Origin: Litchfieldia alkalitelluris
Lineage (GTDB): Bacteria > Bacillota > Bacilli > Bacillales > Salisediminibacteriaceae
Direction: 5' to 3'
Length of the DNA: 62,740 bases
Assembly (NCBI RefSeq): GCF_002153425.1
Contig: NZ_KZ119600.1
Location: 4,522,442 to 4,585,181 of the forward strand
Positions 17,209-26,126 of the stretch are shown one piece after another (the stretch's first letter is position 1; the number at the start of each line of letters is the position of its first letter). A program made the translations under genes and the position numbers. The notes beneath the pieces were generated by a model. The model was not told the DNA's origin and searched no databases. It was given only the letters and a program-made list of their open reading frames with translations.

Positions 17209-18513
17209 TTACCCCTCCTGTGCCATGAGCAGCTTCAAAATTCGTTGTTTCTCTTCTGCAAAGGTCTGCTGATTATCTAGTAAGTCCTTTGGAAAATAAA
17301 GCTTGTGATCTGTCCGCTTTTTACCTGATATAGCCTCCACCACATCTGATTCCCGTGATAACTCTCGTAAATCACCGTTAGGCTTTAACAAATTAATAGG
17401 GACACGCTCCTCTTCCTCTCCTGGACGGTAAAAGTCATATGGAAGGTCGGAAGATGAATCGATCACCAAATAATAATTATGGTCGAGCCCGATTTTATTA
17501 AAAAGCTGAATTAATTCAGGCCATATTTTCATTTGTTCACTAGGGTCACACTCTACGTATTTGAAAAGTTTACGATCCATAAACCTACGGCAAAGATCCT
17601 GTAAAATAGGATCCTCTTCCTCTTGCCACTCTTGGAAATAATAAAGTATGACAGACTCGTCTAACTTTAAATAATCCCCCAACGTGATTTTTCCAGAGAA
17701 GAGGGAATAAAAATGCTTTGGCTTATCTTTAAACTCATAGCCTTGCTCATATAAATCCTTTGCCCTGTGAAGAATTCTGCTTAAAATAACTTCCGCACTA
17801 CGTGTAACAGGGTGAAAATACACTTGCCAGTACATTTGATAACGACTCATAATATAATCCTCAACCGCATGCATACCGCTATGCTTAAATACGGCCTGGT
17901 CCTCCGTAGGTCGCATCACCCTTAACAGCCGCTCCATATCAAAGTGACCATAACTAACCCCCGTGTAGAAAGCATCCCTTTGGAGATAATCCATACGGTC
18001 TGCATCAATTTGGCTGGAGATTAAGCTAACGACCAGCTTGTTATGGTAAGTCTTTGCAATGACATCGGCCACCTTTTTCGGGAATTCCTCGCCCATTACT
18101 TTAAGGACGTTATGCACTTCCGTATCCCCTAAAATAATTCCTTTTGTCCACTCTTCATGATCTGTATGAAAAACCTTTTCAAAGGAATGGGAAAAGGGGC
18201 CATGACCTATATCGTGAAGAAGTGCTGCAGCAAGACAAACGAGACGCTCTTCTGAATCCCATGCCATGTCCTGTTCAATCGTTTCTACCATTCTGCGCAT
18301 AATCTCATAAACGCCAAGAGAATGATTGAACCGCGTGTGTTCAGCGCCATGGAATGTTAAGTACGTAGTCCCAAGTTGTCTAATCCGCCGCAGTCTTTGG
18401 AACTCCTTCGTTCCAATCAACTCCCAAATTAACTCATCACGAACGTGTATGTACCTATGAACTGGGTCTTTAAAAACCTTTTCCTCTTCCAGAACACCAA
18501 AACGTTTAGCCAT
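17209..18513 (-). CDS. ywfO: HD-domain phosphohydrolase YwfO
   Basis: 434 residues, almost the same as B. subtilis YwfO. The metal-binding HD motif is in AALLHDIGHGPFSHSFE, after an upstream His (NHSLGVYEIMRR); a later DADRMDYLQRDAFYTG motif holds the fourth metal ligand region. The dGTPase-like family includes Enterococcus EF1143, a dNTP triphosphohydrolase, so nucleotide hydrolysis is likely though not proven here. Start follows AAAGGGGGAAGG. First gene of ywfO-ywgA. Confidence 0.93.
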   Translation of the reverse strand: MAKRFGVLEEEKVFKDPVHRYIHVRDELIWELIGTKEFQRLRRIRQLGTTYLTFHGAEHTRFNHSLGVYEIMRRMVETIEQDMAWDSEERLVCLAAALLHDIGHGPFSHSFEKVFHTDHEEWTKGIILGDTEVHNVLKVMGEEFPKKVADVIAKTYHNKLVVSLISSQIDADRMDYLQRDAFYTGVSYGHFDMERLLRVMRPTEDQAVFKHSGMHAVEDYIMSRYQMYWQVYFHPVTRSAEVILSRILHRAKDLYEQGYEFKDKPKHFYSLFSGKITLGDYLKLDESVILYYFQEWQEEEDPILQDLCRRFMDRKLFKYVECDPSEQMKIWPELIQLFNKIGLDHNYYLVIDSSSDLPYDFYRPGEEEERVPINLLKPNGDLRELSRESDVVEAISGKKRTDHKLYFPKDLLDNQQTFAEEKQRILKLLMAQEG

Positions 18514-18639
18514 GACCTTCCCCCTTTCTCTTCACCATATAGTAGCTTCATTCGTTCCTTTCATTATACTAAATGCTCAGCATATTAAAAGGGAACATAT
18601 GGCAAAAAATAAGTAAATATGACAAAATGGGCGCACTAT

Positions 18640-18870
18640 TTTTCGACAAAACTCTTCCCAATAAAAACAACTATCATGATAACAGGTTTGTTGGAACAAA
18701 CTACAGTCTACTTCGCTTTCACGCAAGGTACAAGTGCGTCATCTGCTCATTCTTCGCAGTGTCTTCTTTGCCGTGGAGAAGTCGGCAAGCCGCTTCGAGC
18801 TTCGCACTGCAGGGTCTTGCCCTTACTTCACTTTCCGCGGGCGGCTGGTAAGCCTCATCCGAAAAGAAAA
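18640..18870. repeat. dispersed element of the GGTTTGTTGGAACAAAC type
   Basis: Begins GGTTTGTTGGAACAAACTAC followed by AGTCTACTTCGCTTTC and continues with CTTCG-rich imperfect palindromes to TAAGCCTCATCC. The same first 35 bp start the element at 33306. Fills much of the gap between ywfO and the DUF1450 gene. Open frames here (18573-18973) are artefacts. Confidence 0.55.
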
Positions 18871-18936
18871 GCTATTCCCACTAAAATCAGGAATAGCTCC
18901 ACGCTCATGTATCTATCGTTGCAAAGGCAGGCCACA

Positions 18937-19158
18937 TTATTTCATTCGTTTCTCCACTTTTTCAAGTAGCTGATCTTCATCTGGTGCAGCAACGGGGCGG
19001 TCATTAACAAAGGCAAATGACTTTTTTCGCCCTGGCCCACAGTATGACTGACAAGCAATCTTAATCTCAGCCTCAGGATCCAGCTTTTTCAAACGCGGTA
19101 CTAATGTTTTTATATTCGTGGCCTGGCATTCATCACAAATACGAAATTCGTTTGCCAT
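18937..19158 (-). CDS. DUF1450 (YuzB-like) cysteine-containing small protein
   Basis: 73 residues from ATG at 19158 ([12 protein letters not shown]). Upstream ATGs lie on or above the AAGGATG ribosome site and are less likely. Four cysteines, C-D-E-C and CQSYCGPG, suggest a thioredoxin-like or metal/redox site; the family is DUF1450, of unknown function. It is monocistronic and divergent from lipL. Confidence 0.75.
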   Translation of the reverse strand: MANEFRICDECQATNIKTLVPRLKKLDPEAEIKIACQSYCGPGRKKSFAFVNDRPVAAPDEDQLLEKVEKRMK

Positions 19159-19334
19159 CCTAAACCACATCCTTCTATATTGAAGCAATGCAATGAACAG
19201 AAATGTCACTGCATTATAGCTTGTATTGAATCACTAACGAGTATTTTACAACGATTCACCCCACATTTGCAAAGGTAAGGTTGTCCAATTTATGATATAC
19301 TCTTGAAGAAAATGAATCAGAAGGAGCAAAAGGC

Positions 19335-20177
19335 ATGAAACAGCAACAATTGCCACTGTTTCGAAAACACTGGTATATCATAGATCAATCCCTGACAGGA
19401 CTAGGTATGAACCCCGTGCAGTCCTTCGCTTATGACGATACACTCTGCCGAATTGTAGCAGAACAACCAGACTGGGGTATAGCGAGGACATGGGTTCATG
19501 ACAAGACAATTGTATTAGGAATACAGGACAGCAGATTGCCACATGTTGAAGACGGCATTCAATTTTTGAAAAATCAAGGCTATAACGTCATCGTCCGAAA
19601 CTCAGGCGGTTTAGCAGTAGTATTAGATGAAGAAGTCCTCAACCTGTCTATCATGCTTAAAGATAGCAAAACCATGTCCATCGATTACGGCTATGAACTG
19701 ATGGTTGCACTCACCAAATCATTGCTTGAAGAGCTTGGGGGTGGAGAGTCCGGTCAAATCGTTGATGGTGAAATAAAAGAGTCCTATTGCCCAGGCCGTT
19801 ACGACCTAAGTATCTTTGGGAAAAAGTTTGCGGGGATTTCCCAACGAAGATTGCGTGGCGGAGTAGCAGTCCAAATATATATGGCTGTCAGGGGAAGTGG
19901 TTCGACCAGAGCCGAACTCATACGTCAGTTTTATGAGCACGCAGTAAAAGGAATGCCTACAAAATATGAATACCCTAAAATCGTTCCAGACAAAATGGCT
20001 TCCCTAGAAGAGCTTGGGTTTGAAGATATTACGATACAAAAACTCGTCCATACTTTGCTCCTAAAGTTACACGCCATCTCCGATGAACTCTCAACATATG
20101 AATTCAAGGCTGAGGACTGGAACCATTACGAAGCTAACTTGAAGAGAATACTGAAGAGAAATGAAAAAATGACCTAA
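19335..20177 (+). CDS. lipL: octanoyl-[GcvH]:protein N-octanoyltransferase
   Basis: Amidotransferase that moves octanoyl groups from lipoyl-GcvH to the E2 subunits of dehydrogenase complexes. 280 residues against 281 in B. subtilis. The catalytic Cys is C152 in ESYCPGRYDLS and the conserved Lys lies in FGKKFAGISQRR; RNSGGLAVVLD forms the substrate loop. ATG follows AAGGAG. Monocistronic with its own terminator. Confidence 0.94.
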   Translation: MKQQQLPLFRKHWYIIDQSLTGLGMNPVQSFAYDDTLCRIVAEQPDWGIARTWVHDKTIVLGIQDSRLPHVEDGIQFLKNQGYNVIVRNSGGLAVVLDEEVLNLSIMLKDSKTMSIDYGYELMVALTKSLLEELGGGESGQIVDGEIKESYCPGRYDLSIFGKKFAGISQRRLRGGVAVQIYMAVRGSGSTRAELIRQFYEHAVKGMPTKYEYPKIVPDKMASLEELGFEDITIQKLVHTLLLKLHAISDELSTYEFKAEDWNHYEANLKRILKRNEKMT

Positions 20178-20229
20178 GAGAGACATGCTAACACGTTTAC
20201 TTCAGAGGTGCTTACAAGTCTTTAAAAGT

Positions 20230-20273
20230 AAAATCACATGCGATTTCACGCAGAAATCATATGTGATTTTTTG
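20230..20273 (+). terminator. intrinsic terminator of lipL
   Basis: AAAATCACATGCGATTTC is matched by GAAATCATATGTGATTTT (imperfect), followed by TTTTTTG. Confidence 0.75.
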
Positions 20274-20632
20274 TAATTGCACACGTTTTTTAAAAATAAT
20301 GAAAGCCAAATGATATTTCAATTAGTCTAATAGACGAAAGTCAAAATAAGGAAGGGTGAACTACAATTATCAGGTTTTATATGGGATATTCTTTTAAGGA
20401 AATTAAAAATTATATAGTAAATCGAGACATTTCAAATAGTGAATTTGTCTCGTTTTTCAGCCTAAAAAGGATAGTAAAAATACAACTAAATAGTTCGTTT
20501 TTGCTGGGTTCATAATTCCGCTTATTTTGGAAGGCGGATGGGAAATTTTATAGTATAATTAGTAATGAGACTTAGATTGCGAAAACAAACTGGTGGCTTT
20601 CCTTCAATAAGTCTATAAAGAGGTGTTTAAAA
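20274..20632. other. AT-rich gap with two small hairpins
   Basis: CGAGACA (20422-20428) and TGTCTCG (near 20446-20454) with a following T-tract look like a terminator, but no gene precedes it. TCCGC/GCGGA at 20517-20538 with AATTCCGCTTATTTT resembles the degenerate units at 24429-24610. No gene is called. Confidence 0.4.
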
Positions 20633-20866
20633 TTGTTAGTTGTTTTAAAAGTGATTTTTGCGGTAATCGCTGCTTTCTTCGCAGGATATGGATTGATTAC
20701 TAAGAATTTTGAGTTCCAATCGTATATGATGTTTTTCTTAAGTTTAATGGTGTTAATAATTGGATTAGAAGAATTTCGGAAAGAACGAAAAGTAACGGGT
20801 TGGATCAGCATAGTTGCTTTTTTATTTGTATTATTTGCATCAATTCTAGTCTTCTTATTGAACTAA
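20633..20866 (+). CDS. small membrane protein, DUF3953-like
   Basis: 77 residues, TTG start behind AGAGGTG. Three hydrophobic segments (about 2-18, 24-44, 54-76) with a charged EEFRKERKVTG loop, the pattern of the DUF3953/YczI family of small membrane proteins. Function unknown. First gene of an AT-rich run of short genes. Confidence 0.65.
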   Translation: MLVVLKVIFAVIAAFFAGYGLITKNFEFQSYMMFFLSLMVLIIGLEEFRKERKVTGWISIVAFLFVLFASILVFLLN

Positions 20867-21002
20867 CGGAACTATTAGAACTAATTCGAGTTGCATTATT
20901 GCAGCTTATTTTTTTGCGCTTATCAACTGGATAAATATGTTAAAATAGTAAGGTGAATAGTTTTAAGAATTTCACACTAAATGTAGAAAAGAGGATACGG
21001 AA

Positions 21003-21569
21003 ATGGAGCAACTATGGAGAGCCTTTAGTGGTGTGATACCATTATTTCTGGTTATTATTCCTATCGTAATACTAATTGGGTGGTTTTTTTATAGAAGAGC
21101 TTTAAAAAAGGAAACTGAGCAGAAAACTGCATTATTATTTTCAGTGTTATATATCCTTTTTGCCCTTTCGATAATTGGAGTAATGATGGTAACTCTCTTT
21201 CCAAGACCATTTACGGAGGGTAGAACACTTCAAATAGTTCCATTTGGAAGTATTTTAGATGTTTTACTTAACCCTGTTCATTACACAGTACCTATTAGAT
21301 TGTTAGGTTTTAATATTATTTTATTCATCCCATTTGGCATAATTTTGGCTTTGGTATTAAAATCGACCTCCAAAGTAATATTAAAAACTACCTTGTTAGG
21401 TATGGCGTTCTCCATAACAATTGAAATTTTACAATTCCTACTTAACAGTGGAAGAACATCAAATATAGATGATGTGATTTTAAATACTACAGGAGCTTTT
21501 ATGGGAGCTGTAATTGGATTTATTATTAGGCATAAAACAAAAAATTCTTTTTCGGATATAAAGGAATAG
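21003..21569 (+). CDS. VanZ-like membrane protein
   Basis: 188 residues with four to five membrane segments. The VanZ-like signature is visible: GRTLQIVPFGSI, then NIILFIPFGIILAL, EILQFLLNSGRTSNIDDVILNTTGAFMGAVIG. Family members occur near glycopeptide-resistance genes but most, like this one, have no known role. 21 bp separate it from rpiA, so the two may be co-transcribed. Confidence 0.85.
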   Translation: MEQLWRAFSGVIPLFLVIIPIVILIGWFFYRRALKKETEQKTALLFSVLYILFALSIIGVMMVTLFPRPFTEGRTLQIVPFGSILDVLLNPVHYTVPIRLLGFNIILFIPFGIILALVLKSTSKVILKTTLLGMAFSITIEILQFLLNSGRTSNIDDVILNTTGAFMGAVIGFIIRHKTKNSFSDIKE

Positions 21570-21590
21570 TATGTTAGGAGGGTTACATAT

Positions 21591-22259
21591 ATGAATGCTA
21601 AACAGCTTGCTGGTGAGAAAGCTGTTGAACATGTCAAAGACGGAATGCTTTTAGGTCTTGGAACTGGCTCCACAGTCTATTGGTCAATTTTAAAACTTGG
21701 AGATTTAGTTAAAAAAGGACTAAATATTAAGGGGGTCCCTACTTCTACAAACACTGAAAAGCTTGCTATTAATTTAGGGATTCCATTAGTTAGTCTGTCT
21801 TCGATAAATCAATTAGATTTAACAATAGATGGTGCTGATGAAGCCAATAGGAATTTTGAACTGATAAAGGGTGGAGGTGGAGCTTTATTACGAGAAAAAA
21901 TGGTTGCTTCTATTTCCAGACGTTTCATTACAGTTATTGATGATACTAAAATGGTTACTGATTTAGGTGAATTTCCGTTACCCGTTGAGATTATACAATT
22001 TGGTTGGGAATTAACTTTAAAACAGGTAAGTGAATTGGGCTCCAAACCTAAATTACGAATGGATAATAATGCCCCTTTTATCACTGATAATGGTAACTAT
22101 ATATTGGATTGCTATTTTGGGAAAATACAAGATGCTAACGGACTGAAAAATACATTAAATATGATTCCAGGTGTAGTTGAGAATGGTCTTTTTGTTAATA
22201 TGGCTGATACTATTATAATTGGCAATAAAAACGGAAGTGTAAGTACCTTGTATAAATAA
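21591..22259 (+). CDS. rpiA: ribose-5-phosphate isomerase A
   Basis: Pentose-phosphate enzyme interconverting ribose 5-phosphate and ribulose 5-phosphate. 222 residues. Motifs: GLGTGSTVYW, TIDGADEANRNFELIKGGGGALLREKM with the catalytic Asp/Glu, and GNYILDCYFG. ATG follows AGGAGGG. The gene is clearly AT-richer than the argS-lipL core. B. subtilis uses the unrelated RpiB type, so this copy may be an addition to, or replacement of, RpiB. Confidence 0.95.
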   Translation: MNAKQLAGEKAVEHVKDGMLLGLGTGSTVYWSILKLGDLVKKGLNIKGVPTSTNTEKLAINLGIPLVSLSSINQLDLTIDGADEANRNFELIKGGGGALLREKMVASISRRFITVIDDTKMVTDLGEFPLPVEIIQFGWELTLKQVSELGSKPKLRMDNNAPFITDNGNYILDCYFGKIQDANGLKNTLNMIPGVVENGLFVNMADTIIIGNKNGSVSTLYK

Positions 22260-22584
22260 TTATTTTCAAAAACATTGCCTTTGGAAAGAACTAATAAGTA
22301 ATTTCAGTTGGAAATCATCGATAGTTTTTTTAGCTTGGATATTTGTAAGGAATGTAGTTTGTAAAAAAATGCACTTAAACTATCGGGTGTTAGTTGAATA
22401 TACTTAGGCAAGTCAGACAGTCCCTATTAGATATTCACTTAAAGTGACGCAGTGCGTTTCTGTAATAAGCAGAGACATTTTTTTACATATTTATACCAAA
22501 TAAAACGGGACTAGTGGTAACATTAAAATAGAGTAAAGAAGATATTGAAGTAATGCGGAGATTTGAAAAAGTGGAGGTGTCAAA
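22260..22584. other. 325-bp gap after rpiA
   Basis: CGATAGTTT (near 22319) and AACTATCG (near 22378) are inverted about 65 bp apart. A GGCAAGTCAG motif near 22408 recurs near 22850. No gene seen. Confidence 0.35.
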
Positions 22585-22776
22585 ATGGGAGGTTTAGTTA
22601 TTTTATTTCCAATCATTACAGTTTTGGTTGGGCTATATTTAATAACATTAGGGTTATGGGAATTAAGAGAAGGCGTAAATAGAAAACAATACATAAAGTA
22701 TATGTTCACTGGACTATTCTTACTAGTTATATTAACCCCTATGGTTTGGCTTTTGGGAAGCAGCCTTCTGATCTGA
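22585..22776 (+). CDS. small membrane protein of unknown function (63 aa)
   Basis: ATG behind GTGGAGGTG. Two hydrophobic segments (3-22 and 39-62) around the charged loop WELREGVNRKQYIKYM. Composition and size resemble the 20633-20866 protein. No family recognised. Confidence 0.55.
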   Translation: MGGLVILFPIITVLVGLYLITLGLWELREGVNRKQYIKYMFTGLFLLVILTPMVWLLGSSLLI

Positions 22777-22958
22777 ATTGTTTAGGTATTGAAATGCTGT
22801 ATTTATGGAACGGATAGCAATAGCTAAAAAGTAATGACTGTCCATGGGCAAGTCAGGAACGTTCCTATTTTTAAGCTTTATATGGTTTTAGCTAGCAGAA
22901 CCTACTTCTATAATATGTTATTATGATTATAAGAAATAGTCGTATGGGAGGAATTCTT

Positions 22959-23153
22959 ATGGCTGTAAGAAGAGAAGAACTATACAAAATCATTGACAAT
23001 ATTTCAGAAAGAAATTTAGAAAAGGTAAAAGAAATTCTTGAAACCTTGACAAAATATGAAGAACAATTTGAAGAAGTTGAACCGACTAATGATGAGAAAA
23101 AAGTAATTGAAGAGGCCATGAATGAAGATTTTCATTCTTTTGATAGAGGTTAA
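22959..23153 (+). CDS. small acidic helical protein, antitoxin-like
   Basis: 64 residues from ATG at 22959 behind GGGAGGA (an upstream in-frame ATG at 22923 has no ribosome site). Basic N-terminus (AVRREELYKIIDNI) then strongly acidic (EEQFEEVEPTNDEKKVIEEAMNEDF). The shape resembles short antitoxin-type proteins, but no partner toxin gene follows; the next feature is a terminator. Confidence 0.55.
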   Translation: MAVRREELYKIIDNISERNLEKVKEILETLTKYEEQFEEVEPTNDEKKVIEEAMNEDFHSFDRG

Positions 23154-23154
23154 T

Positions 23155-23183
23155 AGGTTAGGTCTAATCCTGACCTTTTTTAT
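23155..23183 (+). terminator. intrinsic terminator after 22959-23153
   Basis: AGGTTAGG pairs with the TCCTGACCT that follows (23155-23175), then a T-run. Confidence 0.75.
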
Positions 23184-23283
23184 TTTTAAAAATGAGTATC
23201 CCCTTAGCTAAGAATATGAAAAATATAAATAAAAGATAATCTTTAAAGTTATCGCAAGAACGCATAACATCCAATATTGCTAA

Positions 23284-23324
23284 GAAAAAGGCTGGGACAT
23301 CACTAAACACTCTTGTCCCAGACT
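23284..23324 (-). terminator. terminator of the polysaccharide deacetylase gene
   Basis: GGCTGGGACA (23290-23299) pairs with TGTCCCAGA (23314-23322); T-run on the minus strand. Confidence 0.75.
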
Positions 23325-23337
23325 CTTTGTTTAAAAC

Positions 23338-24204
23338 CTATAAGTGAAACTCCCTTCTTGGTGAAGTTTCTGATAAAGTTTTAAACGTATATCCCCAAGA
23401 CTTTAATTCACTTAAAATGATTGGTAATGCCTCCACAGTGGCTTGTTTATTTATCCCATCATGAAATAAAGCAATTGCCTTTTTTCTTCCTTTTACTTGT
23501 TCAAGAGTTTGGTTTGCAATAACTATTGCGTCGAGCTCATTACTTGTAGAATCACCTGAATCCACATCCCAGTCAAAAAACACATACCCTAGATCGCTTA
23601 AAGCAGCCCTTGCTTCATGTAGAATCTGTTCCCCACCATACTTTTTAGCCATAGATGAATTAGACCCTCCAGGGAATCTAAAAAAATTTGTTCTCTCCCC
23701 TGTAATTTCCTTAATATAATTTTCCAACTGAAGAACGTCTGCTTTAAACTCTTCAACGTCTGAGTAAATTTTGTCATATTCATGGGTATAAGTATGATTT
23801 CCTAGTACATGCCCCTCGTTGATAATGGCTTCATACATCTGCACAGCTTCCCCAGACTCTCTCCCGTTCACAAAAAATGTAGCATGAGCATTGTATGCAT
23901 CTAAAATGTCAAGAATCTCTCTTGTATGTACTGACGGTCCATCATCAAAGGTAAGGTAAACGATTTTTTCCTCTTCATTATTTCCCTCTTCATTATTTAC
24001 GTTGCCTTCCCTCGTTTCAAGCTCAGCCTCCTTCTCTTTAAAATAAACAAAATCTTGAGAATCGAGATATTTCTCTTTCTGTAATTCTGTCCCTGCTCTT
24101 TCTCCAAAGTTTTCTACATGGAGCGCTTGGTTGTCAGCCTCGCATTGCACTAACGCTAGAGAAATAATGATTAATGGAATTATGTGAGACAATTTACCGT
24201 ACAT
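23338..24204 (-). CDS. exported polysaccharide deacetylase (NodB domain)
   Basis: 288 residues. An N-terminal hydrophobic signal (HIIPLIIISLALVQC) is followed by a Glu/Asn-rich linker to about residue 75 and then a carbohydrate esterase 4 domain: TFDDGPS, metal-binding HTYTH, FFRFPGGSN and FFDWDVDSGDS, ending AIALFHDG. These enzymes remove acetyl groups from peptidoglycan or chitin-like sugars. The LVQC could be an unusual lipobox (Gln before Cys is rare), so lipid anchoring is uncertain. Confidence 0.9.
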   Translation of the reverse strand: MYGKLSHIIPLIIISLALVQCEADNQALHVENFGERAGTELQKEKYLDSQDFVYFKEKEAELETREGNVNNEEGNNEEEKIVYLTFDDGPSVHTREILDILDAYNAHATFFVNGRESGEAVQMYEAIINEGHVLGNHTYTHEYDKIYSDVEEFKADVLQLENYIKEITGERTNFFRFPGGSNSSMAKKYGGEQILHEARAALSDLGYVFFDWDVDSGDSTSNELDAIVIANQTLEQVKGRKKAIALFHDGINKQATVEALPIILSELKSWGYTFKTLSETSPRREFHL

Positions 24205-24334
24205 GGAAACACCTCCTCGCCCTAATTATGAAACCCTATATCTACGAAATTCTGAAGAACATTTATTAGTATTGGGGCTTCTTTGGGAGAAAATGAGATG
24301 TAAATGTTGGTTGTTTAAAACAGGAGGAGTAGTA

Positions 24335-24410
24335 CAAGTGCCGTGCCCCGTAGCAAGCAAGGGATGAAGCTAGACATACATGAATGCAAAGAATCTTACA
24401 TATTCTTATC
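24335..24410. repeat. dispersed-element fragment
   Basis: AGTACAAGTGCCGTGCCCCG to GAAGCTAGACATACATGAAT plus CAAAGAATCTTACA. The right half matches 24768-24800 and the end of the full copy at 14886. Confidence 0.5.
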
Positions 24411-24428
24411 TCCTTATATATTTTAACC

Positions 24429-24610
24429 GGAGAATTTCCCCTTAATTATGAAATAGCGCGAAAAATAGTCTAAATAGACGGAGAAATTCCGCTTACCCAC
24501 TCGAATCTATTTAAAAAGAGGAACTTTCCTTTGCATAGGCGTAAAAATTCCCCTTATTCCCCACGAAATAAGATAAATTATAATTTTAAACGGAAATTCT
24601 CCGCTTATTT
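24429..24610. repeat. degenerate array with 51-bp period
   Basis: GGAGAATTTCCCCTTA (24429) and GGAGAAATTCCGCTTA (24480) are 51 bp apart. Further on, AAATTCCCCTTA and AAATTCTCCGCTTA place their CTTA at 24553 and 24604, again 51 bp apart. A fifth, decayed copy lies at 24520 (GGAACTTTCC). GGAGAATTTCC and GGAAATTCTCC are inverted relatives. Confidence 0.6.
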
Positions 24611-24689
24611 TATTTCACAGGTAAGGAAAGGGGTACATGGACTTAGCGATAAGCCAAGTTTATCTAATAAAAAAGCACTAGCCCATGAT

Positions 24690-24802
24690 CATCGTTCATA
24701 AGAGTTGCACAAGTGCCTATGATTACAAGCATAGAGTCCCATAGCAAGCCTGCGTTGAAGCTAGACATACAATAGTTCAAAGAATCTTACAAATCCTTCT
24801 TA
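24690..24802. repeat. second dispersed-element fragment in the same gap
   Basis: CATGATCATCGTTCATAAG, CACAAGTGCC, GAAGCTAGACATACAATAG and TTCAAAGAATCTTACA repeat 24335-24410, so the degenerate array is flanked by two direct relics. Confidence 0.5.
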
Positions 24803-24808
24803 CCTATA

Positions 24809-24848
24809 AAAAAAGCCCATTTCACCTCGGTTGTAAGGTGAAATGGGC
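24809..24848 (-). terminator. intrinsic terminator of pta
   Basis: GCCCATTTCACCT (24815-24827) pairs with AGGTGAAATGGGC (24836-24848), with a T-run on the minus strand. Confidence 0.88.
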
Positions 24849-24906
24849 AAGACACACTTTTACTTTTCATGCCTCGCTAGGCTAGCTCCAGCGCCTGATA
24901 TTTAAT

Positions 24907-25884
24907 TTAGTCAGCCAACCCTTGCATAGCTGTGATTAATGCAAGCTTGTATACATCTTCCGCATTACAACCACGGGAAAGATCGTTTACTGGTTGGTTT
25001 AAGCCTTGAAGAATTGGACCAATCGCTTCATAGTTACCAAGACGTTGGGCGATTTTATAACCAATATTACCTGCTTCTAAGCTTGGGAATACAAATACAT
25101 TTGCTTCCCCATTTAGTGGGGAGTCAGGTGCTTTCTTTTTTGCCACTGCAGGTACAAACGCAGCGTCAAATTGGAATTCTCCATCTAATACAAGCTCAGG
25201 AGCAAGCTCTTTCGCAATCCTTGTAGCTTCTACTACCTTCTCTGTCTCCGGACTAACTGCAGAGCCTTTTGTAGAAAAGCTAAGCATAGCAACCTTAGGG
25301 TCAATATCAAATACTCTAGCTGTTTTCGCAGCTTCTACTGCAGTTTCCGCTAAATCATTGCTGTCAGGGGCAATATTAATTGCACAGTCTCCAAATATAT
25401 AGCGCTCGTCACCCTTTACCATCACGAATACACCAGAAGTTTTTCTTACCCCTTCTTTCGTTTTGATAATTTGTAACGCTGGACGAACTGTGTCACCAGT
25501 CGAGTGAGCGGCACCACTAACTAGACCCGCTGCTTTATTTAAGTAAACTAGCATTGTGCCGAAATAGTTTGGTGTTTTCAATATCTTTCTTGCATCTTCA
25601 GGGGAAGCTTTTCCTTTTCTTCGCTCCACAAAAGCATCTACTAGTTCCTCGAATTGTTCGTAAGTTTCTGGATCATAAATATCTAAATCAGAAGTATCTA
25701 AGTTAAGCTCTTTTGCTTTATTATTTACTTCATCAAGATTTCCAACTAAGATTGGATTTAAAATCCCTTCTTTTTTCAACCGAACAGTTGCTTCTAAAAT
25801 TCTTTCATCTGTACCCTCTGGAAACACAATCGATGGGTACCCACTCTTTACTTTTTCTGCGATGGCTACAAACATATCACTCAC
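24907..25884 (-). CDS. pta: phosphate acetyltransferase
   Basis: Converts acetyl-CoA and phosphate to acetyl-phosphate in overflow metabolism. 325 residues, the length of the short Bacillus type (323). GTG start behind AAAGGAGGT. Motifs: VFPEGTDERIL at the N-terminus, GLVSGAAHSTGDTVRPALQ, DSPLNGEANVFVFPSLEAGNIGYKIAQRLG. Monocistronic, as in B. subtilis. Confidence 0.98.
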   Translation of the reverse strand: MSDMFVAIAEKVKSGYPSIVFPEGTDERILEATVRLKKEGILNPILVGNLDEVNNKAKELNLDTSDLDIYDPETYEQFEELVDAFVERRKGKASPEDARKILKTPNYFGTMLVYLNKAAGLVSGAAHSTGDTVRPALQIIKTKEGVRKTSGVFVMVKGDERYIFGDCAINIAPDSNDLAETAVEAAKTARVFDIDPKVAMLSFSTKGSAVSPETEKVVEATRIAKELAPELVLDGEFQFDAAFVPAVAKKKAPDSPLNGEANVFVFPSLEAGNIGYKIAQRLGNYEAIGPILQGLNQPVNDLSRGCNAEDVYKLALITAMQGLAD

Positions 25885-26059
25885 AGAATTACCTCCTTTA
25901 ATACCTCTAGGTCTATCTCTATATAGTAAGCATACTCTTTATTGAGCAAAAAATAAATTATTCACAGGCTCTGTGGATAAAGTTTAAATTTTCAGAAATG
26001 TACACATTTTCACAAACATTCATTACGCATTTTCGCTCATCTTATTTTAAGCGTTTTCA

Positions 26060-26088
26060 TTGCTTCTATACTACTGATTTTGTATAAT
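26060..26088 (+). promoter_or_regulatory. SigA-type promoter of the fatty-acid operon
   Basis: TTGCTT (26060-26065), 17-bp spacer, TATAAT (26083-26088). The FadR-type box starts on the last base of the -10. Confidence 0.6.
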
Positions 26089-26105
26089 GAATGAATATTC
26101 AGTCA
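26088..26105 (+). promoter_or_regulatory. FadR (YsiA)-type operator
   Basis: TGAATGAATATTCAGTCA matches the Bacillus FadR consensus TGAATGANTANTCATTCA at all but one defined position. It overlaps the transcription start region, fitting repression relieved by long-chain acyl-CoA. Confidence 0.8.
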
Positions 26106-26126
26106 GTTTTATTTAGGGGGTAAAAA

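Noticed and set aside
18573-18973. Three overlapping short frames
   Set aside because: They lie in a dispersed palindromic element, lack ribosome sites and are rich in Ser/Cys/Arg as expected from non-coding translation.
25885-26059. Riboswitch or T-box leader before the fatty-acid operon
   Set aside because: No conserved aptamer or antiterminator structure found; a promoter and a FadR-type operator explain the region.
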